Shown here: positions 26,298-35,500 of the stretch, one piece after another
Layout of the letters: each line of letters starts with the position of its first letter
How positions within the stretch are numbered: the stretch's first letter is position 1
From: Xanthomonas dyei
GTDB lineage: Bacteria; Pseudomonadota; Gammaproteobacteria; Xanthomonadales; Xanthomonadaceae
Direction of reading: 5' to 3'
DNA length: 52,922 nucleotides
Assembly (NCBI RefSeq): GCF_002939865.1
Contig: NZ_MDEE01000035.1
Location: 1 to 52,922, forward strand
The notes under the pieces: model-generated
What the model was told of the DNA's origin: nothing
What the model saw: the letters and a program-made list of their open reading frames with translations, nothing else
Database searches by the model: none
Translations under genes and position numbers: made by a program

Positions 26298-28670
26298 ATG
26301 TCCAATCCGTTGCTAGTTCGTCGCGCCGCCGTGCTCGGTGCCGGCGTCATGGGCGCGCAGATCGCCGCGCACCTCACCAATGCCGGCGTCGACACCGTCC
26401 TGTTCGACCTGCCTGCCAAGGAAGGTCCGGCCGACGGTGTCGTGCTCAAGGCCATCGCCAATCTCGGCAAGCTCAGCCCTGCCCCGCTCGCCAGCAAGGC
26501 GCTGGCCGAGGCGATCACGCCGGCCAACTACGAGAGCGGCCTGGAACAGTTGCGCGATTGCGACCTGATCATCGAAGCGATCGCCGAGCGGATGGACTGG
26601 AAGCAGGACCTGTACAAGAAGATCGCCCCGTTCGTGGCCGATCACGCCGTACTTGCCTCCAATACGTCGGGCCTGGGCATCAACAAGCTCTCCGACGTGC
26701 TGCCGGAGCAATTGCGCCACCGTTTCTGCGGCGTGCATTTCTTCAACCCGCCGCGCTATATGCACCTGGCGGAGCTGATTCCGGCCAAGGGCACCGACAA
26801 GGCCGTGCTGGAAGGCCTGGAAGCGTTCCTGGTCACCACGCTCGGCAAGGGTGTGGTGTACGCCAAGGACACCCCCAACTTCATCGGCAACCGCATCGGC
26901 GTGTTCTCGATCCTGGCTACCATCCATCACACCCAGGAATTCGGCCTGGGCTTCGATGAAGTGGACGGCCTGACCGGCCCGCTGGTCGGCCGCCCGAAGT
27001 CGGCAACCTACCGCACCTCCGATGTGGTCGGCCTGGACACCATGGCGCACGTGATCAAGACCATGGGCGACACGCTGCCGGACGACCCGTGGCACCAGTA
27101 TTTCAAGTCGCCGAAGTGGCTGGACGCGCTGATCGGCAAGGGCGCGCTCGGCCAGAAGGTCGGCGCCGGCATCTTCCGCAAGGTCGGCAAGGACATCGTG
27201 GTGCTGGACCTGCAGAAACAGGATTACAGAACCGCTGATCGCACTGCCGCACCGGACGTAGTCGAGATTCTCAAGATCAAGAACCCGGCCGAGAAGTTCG
27301 CCAAGTTGCGCGAAAGCCAGCACCCGCAGGCGCAATTCCTGTGGGCCACGTTCCGCGACCTGTTCCACTACAGCGCTTATCACCTGGCCGACATCGCCGA
27401 GACCGCGCGCGATGTGGATCTGGCGATCCGCTGGGGCTACGGCTGGTCGCTGGGGCCGTTCGAAACCTGGCAGGCCGCCGGCTGGAAGCAGGTGGCGCAG
27501 TGGATTGCCGAAGACATCTCCAACGGCACGAGCATGAGCAGCGCGCCGTTGCCGAATTGGGTGTTCGATGGCCGCGACGGCGTGCATGGTGCTGAAGGCT
27601 CGTACAGCCCGGCACACGACGCCAAGCTGCCGCGTTCGGCACTGCCGGTCTACAAGCGCCAGCGTTTCCCCGATCCGCTGCTGGGCGAGCAGTTCTCGCC
27701 GGGCGAGACCGTATTCGAAAACGACGGCGTGCGCATGTGGCATGACGGCGACGACATCGCGGTGGTCAGCTTCAAGACCAAGATGAACACCGTGTCCGAC
27801 CACGTGCTCAACGGCTTGCAGGAAGTCGTCGGCCGCGCCGAGAAGGACTTCGCCGGTCTGGTGATCTGGCAGCAGAAGGAGCCCTTCTCCGCCGGTGCCG
27901 ATCTGGCTGGCGCGCTGGGCCTGTTGCAGGCCGGCAAGGTGGACGCGTTCGAAGCGCTGGTCGCCAACTTCCAGGCCACCAGCCAGCGCATCAAGTATGC
28001 GCAGGTACCGGTGATTTCGGCCGTGCGCGGCCTGGCACTGGGCGGCGGTTGCGAGTTCCAGATGCACAGCGCCAAGACCGTCGCGTCGCTGGAAAGCTAT
28101 ATCGGCCTGGTCGAAGCCGGCGTCGGCCTGCTGCCGGCCGGCGGCGGGTTGAAGGAGATCGCGGTGCGTGCCTCGATCGCTGCAGGTCCGGGCGGCGACG
28201 TGTTCGCCGAACTGAAGAAGACCTTCGAAACCATCGCGATGGCCAAGGTTTCCAATTCGGCGGTCAACGCCCAGGAACTGGGCCTGTTGCGCGCCACCGA
28301 CAAGATCGTGTTCAACAGCTTCGAGGCGCTGCACATCGCCAAGGCCGAAGCGCGTGCACTGGCGGAGGGCGGCTACCGCGCCCCGCTGCCGGCACGTCGC
28401 ATCCAGGTCGCCGGCGACGTCGGTATCGCCACCTTCAAGATGCTGTTGGTCAACATGCTGGAAGGCCGCTTCATCAGCGAATACGACTATGAAATCGCCA
28501 CCCGTATCGCCACGGTGATGTGCGGCGGCGAAGTCGATCGCGGCGCGCTGGTGGACGAAGAATGGCTGCTCAGGCTGGAGCGCAAGCACTTCGTCGAACT
28601 GGCCCAGCAGGAAAAAACCCAGGCGCGCATCGGCCACATGCTCAAGACGGGCAAGCCGTTGAGGAACTGA
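26298..28670 (+). CDS. fadN: 3-hydroxyacyl-CoA dehydrogenase / enoyl-CoA hydratase fusion (FadN type)
   Basis: 790 residues with the dehydrogenase half first. The NAD loop AAVLGAGVMGAQIAAHLTNA is at about 10-29. The dehydrogenase catalytic region is FCGVHFFNPPRYMHLAELIP and TPNFIGNRIGVF. The hydratase/crotonase half follows from about 480, with the oxyanion-hole stretch KEPFSAGADL and GLALGGGCEFQMHS. This order is that of FadN, the reverse of FadB. It performs the two middle steps of beta-oxidation. Cotranscribed with the upstream TetR gene and the downstream thiolase. Confidence 0.92.
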   Translation: MSNPLLVRRAAVLGAGVMGAQIAAHLTNAGVDTVLFDLPAKEGPADGVVLKAIANLGKLSPAPLASKALAEAITPANYESGLEQLRDCDLIIEAIAERMDWKQDLYKKIAPFVADHAVLASNTSGLGINKLSDVLPEQLRHRFCGVHFFNPPRYMHLAELIPAKGTDKAVLEGLEAFLVTTLGKGVVYAKDTPNFIGNRIGVFSILATIHHTQEFGLGFDEVDGLTGPLVGRPKSATYRTSDVVGLDTMAHVIKTMGDTLPDDPWHQYFKSPKWLDALIGKGALGQKVGAGIFRKVGKDIVVLDLQKQDYRTADRTAAPDVVEILKIKNPAEKFAKLRESQHPQAQFLWATFRDLFHYSAYHLADIAETARDVDLAIRWGYGWSLGPFETWQAAGWKQVAQWIAEDISNGTSMSSAPLPNWVFDGRDGVHGAEGSYSPAHDAKLPRSALPVYKRQRFPDPLLGEQFSPGETVFENDGVRMWHDGDDIAVVSFKTKMNTVSDHVLNGLQEVVGRAEKDFAGLVIWQQKEPFSAGADLAGALGLLQAGKVDAFEALVANFQATSQRIKYAQVPVISAVRGLALGGGCEFQMHSAKTVASLESYIGLVEAGVGLLPAGGGLKEIAVRASIAAGPGGDVFAELKKTFETIAMAKVSNSAVNAQELGLLRATDKIVFNSFEALHIAKAEARALAEGGYRAPLPARRIQVAGDVGIATFKMLLVNMLEGRFISEYDYEIATRIATVMCGGEVDRGALVDEEWLLRLERKHFVELAQQEKTQARIGHMLKTGKPLRN

Positions 28671-28676
28671 TTGAAG

Positions 28677-28778
28677 CCGGGACCGGGGACCCGGGACCAG
28701 GGACTCGGGAAAGCAGGAGCAGCCAGCGCGCGCTTTTGACTTTTCCGGGTCCCCGGTCCCCGGTCCCCGGTCCCGAAC
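28677..28778. repeat. GC-rich inverted repeat between the two beta-oxidation genes
   Basis: Left arm GGGACCGGGGACCCGGGACC and right arm with three tandem copies of GGTCCCC flank a spacer containing GCAGGAGCAGCC. The transcript would fold into a long, very stable hairpin within the fadN-fadA intergenic space (140 bases). It has the look of a dispersed intergenic repeat and could stabilise the upstream message or limit read-through. Confidence 0.6.
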
Positions 28779-28810
28779 CGCTAACTTCCCGCCATTCGAG
28801 ACCTTATTCA

Positions 28811-30016
28811 ATGAGCAAGCAGATTCAAGAAGCCTACATCGTTGCCGCCACCCGTACGCCGGTCGGCAAGGCGCCGAAGGGCGTGTTCCGCAACACCCGT
28901 CCCGACGACATGCTGGCGCACGTGCTGCGTGCGGTGGTAGCGCAGGCGCCGGGTATCGATCTGTCGCGGATCGACGACGCCATCATCGGCTGCGCGATGC
29001 CCGAGGGCGAGCAAGGCATGAACGTGGCGCGCATCGGCGTGCTCCTGGCCGGCCTGCCCGATACCGTGGCTGGCCAGACCATCAATCGCTTCTGTTCGTC
29101 CGGCATCCAGGCCGTGGCGATGGCGGCCGACCAGATCCGCCTGGGCAATGCCGACCTGATGCTGGCCGGCGGTACCGAGTCGATGTCGATGGTGCCGATG
29201 ATGGGCAACAAGGTGGCGATGTCGCCGAACGTCTTCGCCGACGACCACGTGGCCATTGCCTATGGCATGGGCATCACCGCCGAAAAGGTCGCCGAAGAAT
29301 GGAAGGTCTCGCGCGAAGATCAGGACGCGTTCGCGCTGGCCTCGCATCAGAAGGCGATTGCGGCCATTGCCGCAGGCGAGTTCCGCGATGAAATCACCCC
29401 TTACGAAATCCTCTCGCACCAGCCCGACCTGACCGGCAACGTCATCGCGCTGCGTAAGCGTCTGGTCGACACCGATGAAGGCCCGCGTCCGGACAGTTCG
29501 CTGGAAGGCCTGGCCAAGCTGCGTCCGGTGTTCCGTAACGGGCAGTTCGGCGGCAGCGTCACCGCGGGCAACTCCTCGCAGATGAGCGACGGCGCCGGCG
29601 CGGTGCTGCTGGCCTCCGAGCAGGCGATCAAGGATTACGGGCTGACTCCGCTTGCGCGGTTTGTCAGCTTCTCGGTGGCAGGCGTGCGCCCGGAAGTGAT
29701 GGGCATCGGCCCGATCGCGGCAATTCCCAAGGCACTCAAGCAGGCCGGCCTGACCAAGGACCAGATCGACTGGATCGAACTCAACGAAGCCTTCGCCGCA
29801 CAGGCGTTGGCGGTGATCCGCGACAGCGGGCTGGACCCGTCCAAGGTCAATCCGCTAGGTGGCGCGATCGCACTCGGTCATCCGCTCGGTGCGACCGGCG
29901 CGATCCGAGCGGCCACGCTGGTGCACGGCCTGCGTCGTCGTCAGCAAAAGTACGGCATGGTCACCATGTGCATCGGCACCGGCATGGGTGCGGCGGGCAT
30001 CATCGAAGCGCTGTAA
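28811..30016 (+). CDS. fadA: Acetyl-CoA C-acyltransferase (thiolase, FadA/FadI type)
   Basis: 401 residues beginning [20 protein letters not shown]. The acylated cysteine is Cys95 in [10 protein letters not shown]. The catalytic histidine lies in [14 protein letters not shown] and the second cysteine in [11 protein letters not shown]. It cleaves 3-ketoacyl-CoA to acetyl-CoA in the last step of beta-oxidation. Downstream partner of the FadN-type fusion and followed by a good terminator. Confidence 0.93.
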   Translation: MSKQIQEAYIVAATRTPVGKAPKGVFRNTRPDDMLAHVLRAVVAQAPGIDLSRIDDAIIGCAMPEGEQGMNVARIGVLLAGLPDTVAGQTINRFCSSGIQAVAMAADQIRLGNADLMLAGGTESMSMVPMMGNKVAMSPNVFADDHVAIAYGMGITAEKVAEEWKVSREDQDAFALASHQKAIAAIAAGEFRDEITPYEILSHQPDLTGNVIALRKRLVDTDEGPRPDSSLEGLAKLRPVFRNGQFGGSVTAGNSSQMSDGAGAVLLASEQAIKDYGLTPLARFVSFSVAGVRPEVMGIGPIAAIPKALKQAGLTKDQIDWIELNEAFAAQALAVIRDSGLDPSKVNPLGGAIALGHPLGATGAIRAATLVHGLRRRQQKYGMVTMCIGTGMGAAGIIEAL

Positions 30017-30076
30017 GTCGTTTTCGTCCGGGATCGGCCACCGCGCCGATCTCGCGAACGCGATGAAGAGCCGACC

Positions 30077-30105
30077 GAAGGCGTGCGCGAGCACGCCTTC
30101 TTTCT
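30077..30105 (+). terminator. Intrinsic terminator of the fad operon
   Basis: GAAGGCGTGC-GCGA-GCACGCCTTC followed by TTTCT: a perfect ten-base-pair stem with a four-base loop, 61 bases after the thiolase stop. The rest of 30106-30365 contains no supported gene. Confidence 0.8.
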
Positions 30106-30365
30106 GGGCGGCTGAAAACCGCCGTCGGCCGGATCTGGATCGCATGCGAATTCGTATTCGCCAGTCGATGCACCCGGTGAACGCACCGCTTATACGCACC
30201 CGTGCGAACGTTGAGCGGACGCTCTTGGCGCGATCGCGGGAACTACCGCACGATCCAGGACGCACATCCGGACAGGATCGCCGCGCGCAATGCGCAGCGC
30301 AGCGGGCAGAAACCGACGCCCGCACTATTCAATCGCTATAAAAATCTTGCAGCCAACGTGGCGGT

Positions 30366-30767
30366 CTAGCGTGCCACCAGCCACTGGCCTGCACGCGCAC
30401 CGGCAAACATCAGCGCCAGCCCGGCCACCAGCGTCACTGCCAGATACACGCCGATCATCGTGGAGCGATCGGTGCGCGCAAACACCAGACACTCCATCAT
30501 CAGCGAGGAAAAGGTGGTCAGCCCGCCCATCACGCCGACGATCAGCAGCGCCCGCAGTGGCCAGCTCGACGGACCGCGTGCGTCCAGCCAGACCAGCAGC
30601 ACGCCGGCGACGAACGAGCCAAGCAGATTCACCGTCAACGTTCCCCACGGGAAGCCGGCGCCAAAGCGCTGCAGCAGCGCTGCACCGATCGTAAAACGCA
30701 GCCCGGAGCCCAATGCGCCGCCGGTCATCGCCAACACTAATTGCTGCCACCACACCGGTGCGTTCAT
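30366..30767 (-). CDS. crcB: Fluoride ion channel CrcB (Fluc)
   Basis: 133 residues, four transmembrane helices. Family motifs are [10 protein letters not shown] at the first helix, [15 protein letters not shown] in the second (the Asn that lines the pore), and [14 protein letters not shown] with the TTFSS turn in the third. It exports fluoride as a dual-topology dimer. ATG 30767 is used; five upstream codons are possible but unlikely. A fluoride riboswitch is located about 118 bases upstream on the same strand. Confidence 0.93.
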   Translation of the reverse strand: MNAPVWWQQLVLAMTGGALGSGLRFTIGAALLQRFGAGFPWGTLTVNLLGSFVAGVLLVWLDARGPSSWPLRALLIVGVMGGLTTFSSLMMECLVFARTDRSTMIGVYLAVTLVAGLALMFAGARAGQWLVAR

Positions 30768-30884
30768 GGACGTACTCCACAACCGCCCAGTGGGGTCTTC
30801 GAAAAAAACGTATGCGTGTTCGGCATCATCAATCCTGAGTCGAGAAGCGATGCCGGGGCACAGGCCTGCCGCCCCGGCGGGGGT

Positions 30885-30949
30885 GGACAGGCATCATCAG
30901 CGCGCAGACTGCGTGCGGTTCAAGGAGGAATGCCATCTCCCGTATCGCC
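30885..30949 (-). promoter_or_regulatory. Fluoride riboswitch (crcB motif)
   Basis: Read leftward, the RNA has GGAGATGGCATTCCTCC (plus-strand 30924-30940), then GAACCGC, then CTGATGATGCCTGTCC (30885-30900). This is the crcB-motif layout: a GGxGATGG...TTC.CC hairpin, an ACCGC loop and the terminal CTGATGATGCCT. A strong hairpin (GCCGGGGC ... GCCCCGGC, about 30852-30878) follows and may be the expression platform. It begins within a few bases of the rarA stop, so it is either read from rarA transcription or has a promoter inside the rarA 3' end. Confidence 0.88.
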
Positions 30950-30951
30950 GA

Positions 30952-32325
30952 TTATGCCGTGGGCTTTCCTGCCTTGTCAGCCCGTGCCTGCGCACGCGCC
31001 TCGCGCAGCCGGTCGAGCTTTTCCTTGAGCTTGATTTCCAGTCCACGTGGCACCGGCCTGTAATACACCTGCTCGCCCATCGCGTCCGGAAAGCCGGTCT
31101 GGTCGAGCGCGATGCCGCCCTCGGCATCGTGGTCGTATTGATAGTCCTGACCGTAACCGAGCGTCTTCATCAGCTTGGTCGGCGCATTACGTAGGTGCAG
31201 CGGCACCTCTTGGGTGCCGGTGGCGCGCACCTCGGCCCTGGCTTGATTGAAGGCCGCGTAGCCTGCGTTGGATTTGGCGGTGCTGGCCAGGTACAGCACC
31301 AACTGTGCAAACGCCAGCTCGCCTTCCGGGCTGCCTAGGCGCTCGTAAATATCCCAGGCTTCAAGCGCCATGCTCTGCGCGCGCGGGTCGGCCAAACCGA
31401 TATCCTCGATCGCCATGCGGGTCAGGCGCCGCGCCAGGTAAGACGGGTCGCAACCGCCGTCGAGCATGCGGGTGAGCCAGTACAGCGCCGCATCCGGATT
31501 GGAGCTGCGCACCGATTTATGCAGTGCCGAGATCTGGTCGTAGAACTGTTCGCCGTTCTTGTCGAAACGGCGGGTGCGGTCGGCCAGCACCTGCAGCAGC
31601 GTCTGCGGCGTGATCTCCCCGCCCTCGCCGCCTGCCAGCTCGGCGGCGATTTCCAGCAGGGTCAACGCACGCCGCACATCGCCATCGGCCGCGCTGGCGA
31701 TTTCCAACAACGACGCGTCGCTGACCTGGATCGTCTCCTGTCCCAGCCCGCGCTCGGAATCGTGCAATGCGCGTTGCAGCGCTTCGACAATGTCCTGCGG
31801 CGACACCGATTCGAGCACGTGCACGCGGCAACGCGACAGCAATGCGGAGTTCAATTCGAAAGACGGATTTTCCGTAGTCGCGCCGACGAACAGGATGGTG
31901 CCGCGCTCGATGTGCGGCAAAAATGCATCCTGCTGCGCCTTGTTGAAGCGATGCACCTCATCGACGAACAACACTGTGCGTCGGCCGCTGGCAAACCGTT
32001 GCGCGGCCTCGGCCAATACCTGACGCACCTCGGGCAGCCCGGACAACACTGCAGAAATGGCCTTGAATTCGGCATCGGCGTAATGCGCCAGCAGCAAGGC
32101 AAGCGTGGTCTTGCCGCAGCCCGGGGGGCCCCACAGGATCATCGAATGCACGCGGCCGGATTCGACTGCCCGCCGCAATGCGCTAGCAGGAGCCAGCAAA
32201 CGCTTCTGCCCCACCATCTCGTCCAAAGTGTGCGGCCGCATCCGCTCCGCCAGCGGCCCCATCGCGCTGCGATCAGCATGCAGGAGATCGGGAGTACCCA
32301 AGTCGGGACGTTTGCGTTTGCTCAC
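30952..32325 (-). CDS. rarA: Replication-associated recombination protein A (RarA/MgsA)
   Basis: 457 residues of an AAA+ clamp-loader-like ATPase. Walker A GPPGCGKT at 66-73, Walker B VLFVDEVHRFN at 118-128, sensor GATTENPSFELN, and a C-terminal MgsA domain (DGGCDPSYLARRLTRMAIED). It works at stalled replication forks with RecA and SSB. In E. coli the gene follows lolA; here the XopZ-like effector sits between the two, on the opposite strand. Confidence 0.95.
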   Translation of the reverse strand: MSKRKRPDLGTPDLLHADRSAMGPLAERMRPHTLDEMVGQKRLLAPASALRRAVESGRVHSMILWGPPGCGKTTLALLLAHYADAEFKAISAVLSGLPEVRQVLAEAAQRFASGRRTVLFVDEVHRFNKAQQDAFLPHIERGTILFVGATTENPSFELNSALLSRCRVHVLESVSPQDIVEALQRALHDSERGLGQETIQVSDASLLEIASAADGDVRRALTLLEIAAELAGGEGGEITPQTLLQVLADRTRRFDKNGEQFYDQISALHKSVRSSNPDAALYWLTRMLDGGCDPSYLARRLTRMAIEDIGLADPRAQSMALEAWDIYERLGSPEGELAFAQLVLYLASTAKSNAGYAAFNQARAEVRATGTQEVPLHLRNAPTKLMKTLGYGQDYQYDHDAEGGIALDQTGFPDAMGEQVYYRPVPRGLEIKLKEKLDRLREARAQARADKAGKPTA

Positions 32326-32401
32326 CTTTGCATTCTACCGCCTACGTCGGCTGCCCGCTCCACAACGCAGTGTTCGACGATCGCCTGCACACACGCCGAC
32401 G

Positions 32402-32463
32402 TTCTCTTTCCAAGCGACTACTTCGCGCGCCCGCAAGGCATCGAACAAGCAGCATCATAGTGT
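32402..32463 (+). promoter_or_regulatory. Imperfect PIP box and -10 motif upstream of the XopZ-like gene
   Basis: TTCTC-N15-TTCGC at 32402-32426 differs from the HrpX consensus TTCGB-N15-TTCGB at one position. TAGTGT (fits YANNNT) begins 31 bases later at 32458, within the accepted 30-32 spacing. The promoter would give a leader of about 100 bases before ATG 32568. Confidence 0.45.
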
Positions 32464-32567
32464 TACTTAATAACGAGCAAGCGCGCGCAGCCATAGCTAG
32501 CCTGCACCCTGCATCTGCCGCGAGCGGCGCTCGCGCAATCAAAACGTTCAGCGCACGGATTTCCAAC

Positions 32568-35500
32568 ATGCCCCGCATTTCGCTCCGACCCTCTGCCATC
32601 GCTGCCTGTCTTCCAGGAATGGCCGAGACCATCGCTCATCCATCCAAGCCCTCGGCAAAGCGGCAGACGCACAACAAGTTGGCGACCCCCGATCCATGCG
32701 CCTTCGAAGCCGAATTGATCCAGGCCCAGGACGACCCGTTGGTTTGGTCTGCGGCGCTGCTGGAGCAGGCGACGCAAGCAAGTATCGTCGAACCCAGATT
32801 GAAAGCCGCTCCCAGACGCAAACACAAACTCCTGCGTCCCTTCCGGAAAGCCGCAGAGCTATTGGGCATAACTAGCGGCGCCCCGGAACCGCACGCAACC
32901 TTGCTGCGCTATTCCTCGGTGCAACTCGAACGGGACGGGCCAACCGTTCGGCCGGAACGCAGCGCCAATCATCCGATGCCTTCCTCACCGTTACCGAATG
33001 CCACACGTGATCTCAACGCCGCACTGATATCCCGCCTGAATCAGTCAAATCGAGGCCTGGCCGCTCGCATTTCCCAGCGTCGCTACGACGAATTAAATTA
33101 TGCGCATGCACGTACGCTACAGGCCGCGCGAGAGAAGCTGGCGCTGGGAGCCCGGCGCGCCTGCAATCTCAGCGACAGCATCAGCGCGCTGACGCGCGAA
33201 GGCGCCGAGTTGCTAAAACAGCTGCATAGATGCAACGGGCAAGCCGACGGGGTAGTGGCAGCTATGCGCGAGCTCGAGTCGAAGATCGCCGCTGCGCGCG
33301 CCGCGCTTGACGTGCCACCAGGCGATCCCCAGTCGCTCGCTGTCGCAGCCGACCCCGAGCCATCGCCCGCCAGCGGACGCCAAGAGGCCAAAGCCTCGCC
33401 GCTGGAGCTCGCCGGCGCTCGCATTGAGAACGAGCTGCAAGCAGCGCGCGCGCGCGGCGATGCACCGTCCAAGGCGGTCTTCTTCGGCCACGGCTCGGCA
33501 CAGGCAGATCACGCAAGCAGCTCTGCAGTTGCGCCGCCGCGTCGCTCGCTTGCGTCTCATCTTCTCGCCGAGCGCAAACAGGAAATCGAGGCACAGCGCA
33601 TGCAGCTCAAGCGCGACGAAAATATGCTGTCCCTGCAACGCGCGCATGCAGAGCGTTGCCAGCGGCATGCGCGGCGCCTGCAGGAGCGCATCGCCCAGAT
33701 CGACGCAAAACTGAAACAGGCACTGCATTCGTCGCAGGTCAATACAACCGAGCTGTGGCAACAGGAACAGACGGTCAGCGCGCTGGAAGCCGCGCACGAC
33801 GAAATGCAGCGCGCGGTGGAAAACGCATCCGCACAACCGCCGCACATGCAGTCGCCAAACGATGAAACTCAGTCCGCTCACCCCGATGCCGCCACCGCAG
33901 CCCTGGCGAACCTGCTCGATGCCCTACCCGGCTTCCGCGTCGAGACGATCAACCACATGAGTCGGCACGTCATACACGCCTGGGCAGACACTCTGCATGT
34001 CCGCAGCGCGGCGTTCGGAGTCGACGCCATGCAGCCTTTCGACACATTGAGCATCGCCCTGCAGGCCTTATCTATCGCCAGCGCGGGCGATGCCACGGCA
34101 GCGGCAGCCGTACTGCAACGCCTGAGCGCGCTGCAGTTGCGCGAGCTGATTCCGCCGCCAGAGGTCTCCATCGCTGCCGAGACGGTTCCGTCCATGGATG
34201 CCGTCGCCGCCTGCCTGGGCTTGTTGGTCAGCGTGCCGCGCGGCATGCAGGTCCTGTCGCAGATGCTGCACGAAGAGCCGACGCCCCCATCCAAAGAATG
34301 GCTAGAGGCGGCGCAAGTGCATCTGCGCGCCAGCCACCGGCTTTCACTGACGCCGGAAACAGAACAAGCCGAACAGGCCTGGTTGGGCGATGCGCAGATG
34401 GGAGCGCGGCATGCCGTGCATGGCGCCTCGCCGCAGCAGGGCTTGCAGTACGCGACCGATGCCCAACGCAGTGCATTCCACGCATTCCGAAACGGCTTCG
34501 AAACCACCCGTGCGGGTTCGCCTTATGCACGCGCCAATGCGTGCCTGCAGATGTTCGCGCAATGGGCCGGGGCTGGCAGCGCTATGCGAGGCGATCGCAC
34601 CCTCAATCCCTTCAACGCACTCGGGCTGGGAATGAAGGTTGGCGCCTCCGAATCGCTGCCGACTGCTAGGCGGCGCGCCAACGAAGCCTTTCGTGAGGCC
34701 GCAGGCCACTTGACCAGCTGGCTCGCAGCGCGCCGCGAGATACAGCAGGCATACGGGCAGCTACCGTCGCAAGATGAGCTGGCGATGCAGGCGCTTTCCG
34801 AATACGTGCAATGGCTCCCGCACGAACAGGACGCAACCGACTTGATCTTCACTAGCAAGGTGCTGGGCAAGATCGAGCAGCGCGCCCTGCATCTCCAGCG
34901 ATCGGCTGCTGCCTCCGTGAGCGAGACCCACGATCTGCAACTGGCGGCCTGCCATCCTGGGATCGCCTCCGCCTGGGCTGCGCTACGCACGGGCCGCATG
35001 CGTCTACCCGAAACGCTGCGCTTGATCCAACGCGGCCTGCTCGACCACCCTGCGCATCCGCTCGTTATCCCTGTCGGCACGGCGCCCTTGCATGAGGCGC
35101 TGGCGGTAGCCGCGCGTCACAATTTTCATCAGGCCGTTGGTAGCGCCAGTCGCTTTCTGCATGAGGGTGACTCATCCCGCGTCAGGTCGCCACGTGCGCT
35201 GTTTGAGTGCCTGCGCAACCTGATGGAACGACTGGAGTGGCGCGACAAGCTGCGTATCACCGAGCAACGTGTGATAGGACTCAATACAACGCCGCTGTCC
35301 GCCGCGCTTGCGGTCATCCCGAGCGGGCTAGGGCTGAAATTGTCTGCGGGTGGTCAAACCAGTTCTGATCGTACGTTGGAAATTTACATGGGACGTACCG
35401 GGCTGTCGCTGCAGATCGGACGGCAGAAGACACGGCAGTTTCAGGCCACGACAGGCATCAGTGCGGGCGTCATGCTGCCCGGCACCGAAAACGCACCGGT

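Noticed and set aside
26313..28811. An 832-codon open frame on the minus strand through the beta-oxidation gene
   Set aside because: It is the antisense shadow of the fadN coding sequence, an effect of GC-rich codon bias. The plus-strand protein has all family motifs and the shadow has none.
32373..32396. TTCGA upstream of the XopZ-like gene as the first half of a PIP box
   Set aside because: No TTCG occurs at the required 20-base distance; the pair at 32402-32426 fits better.
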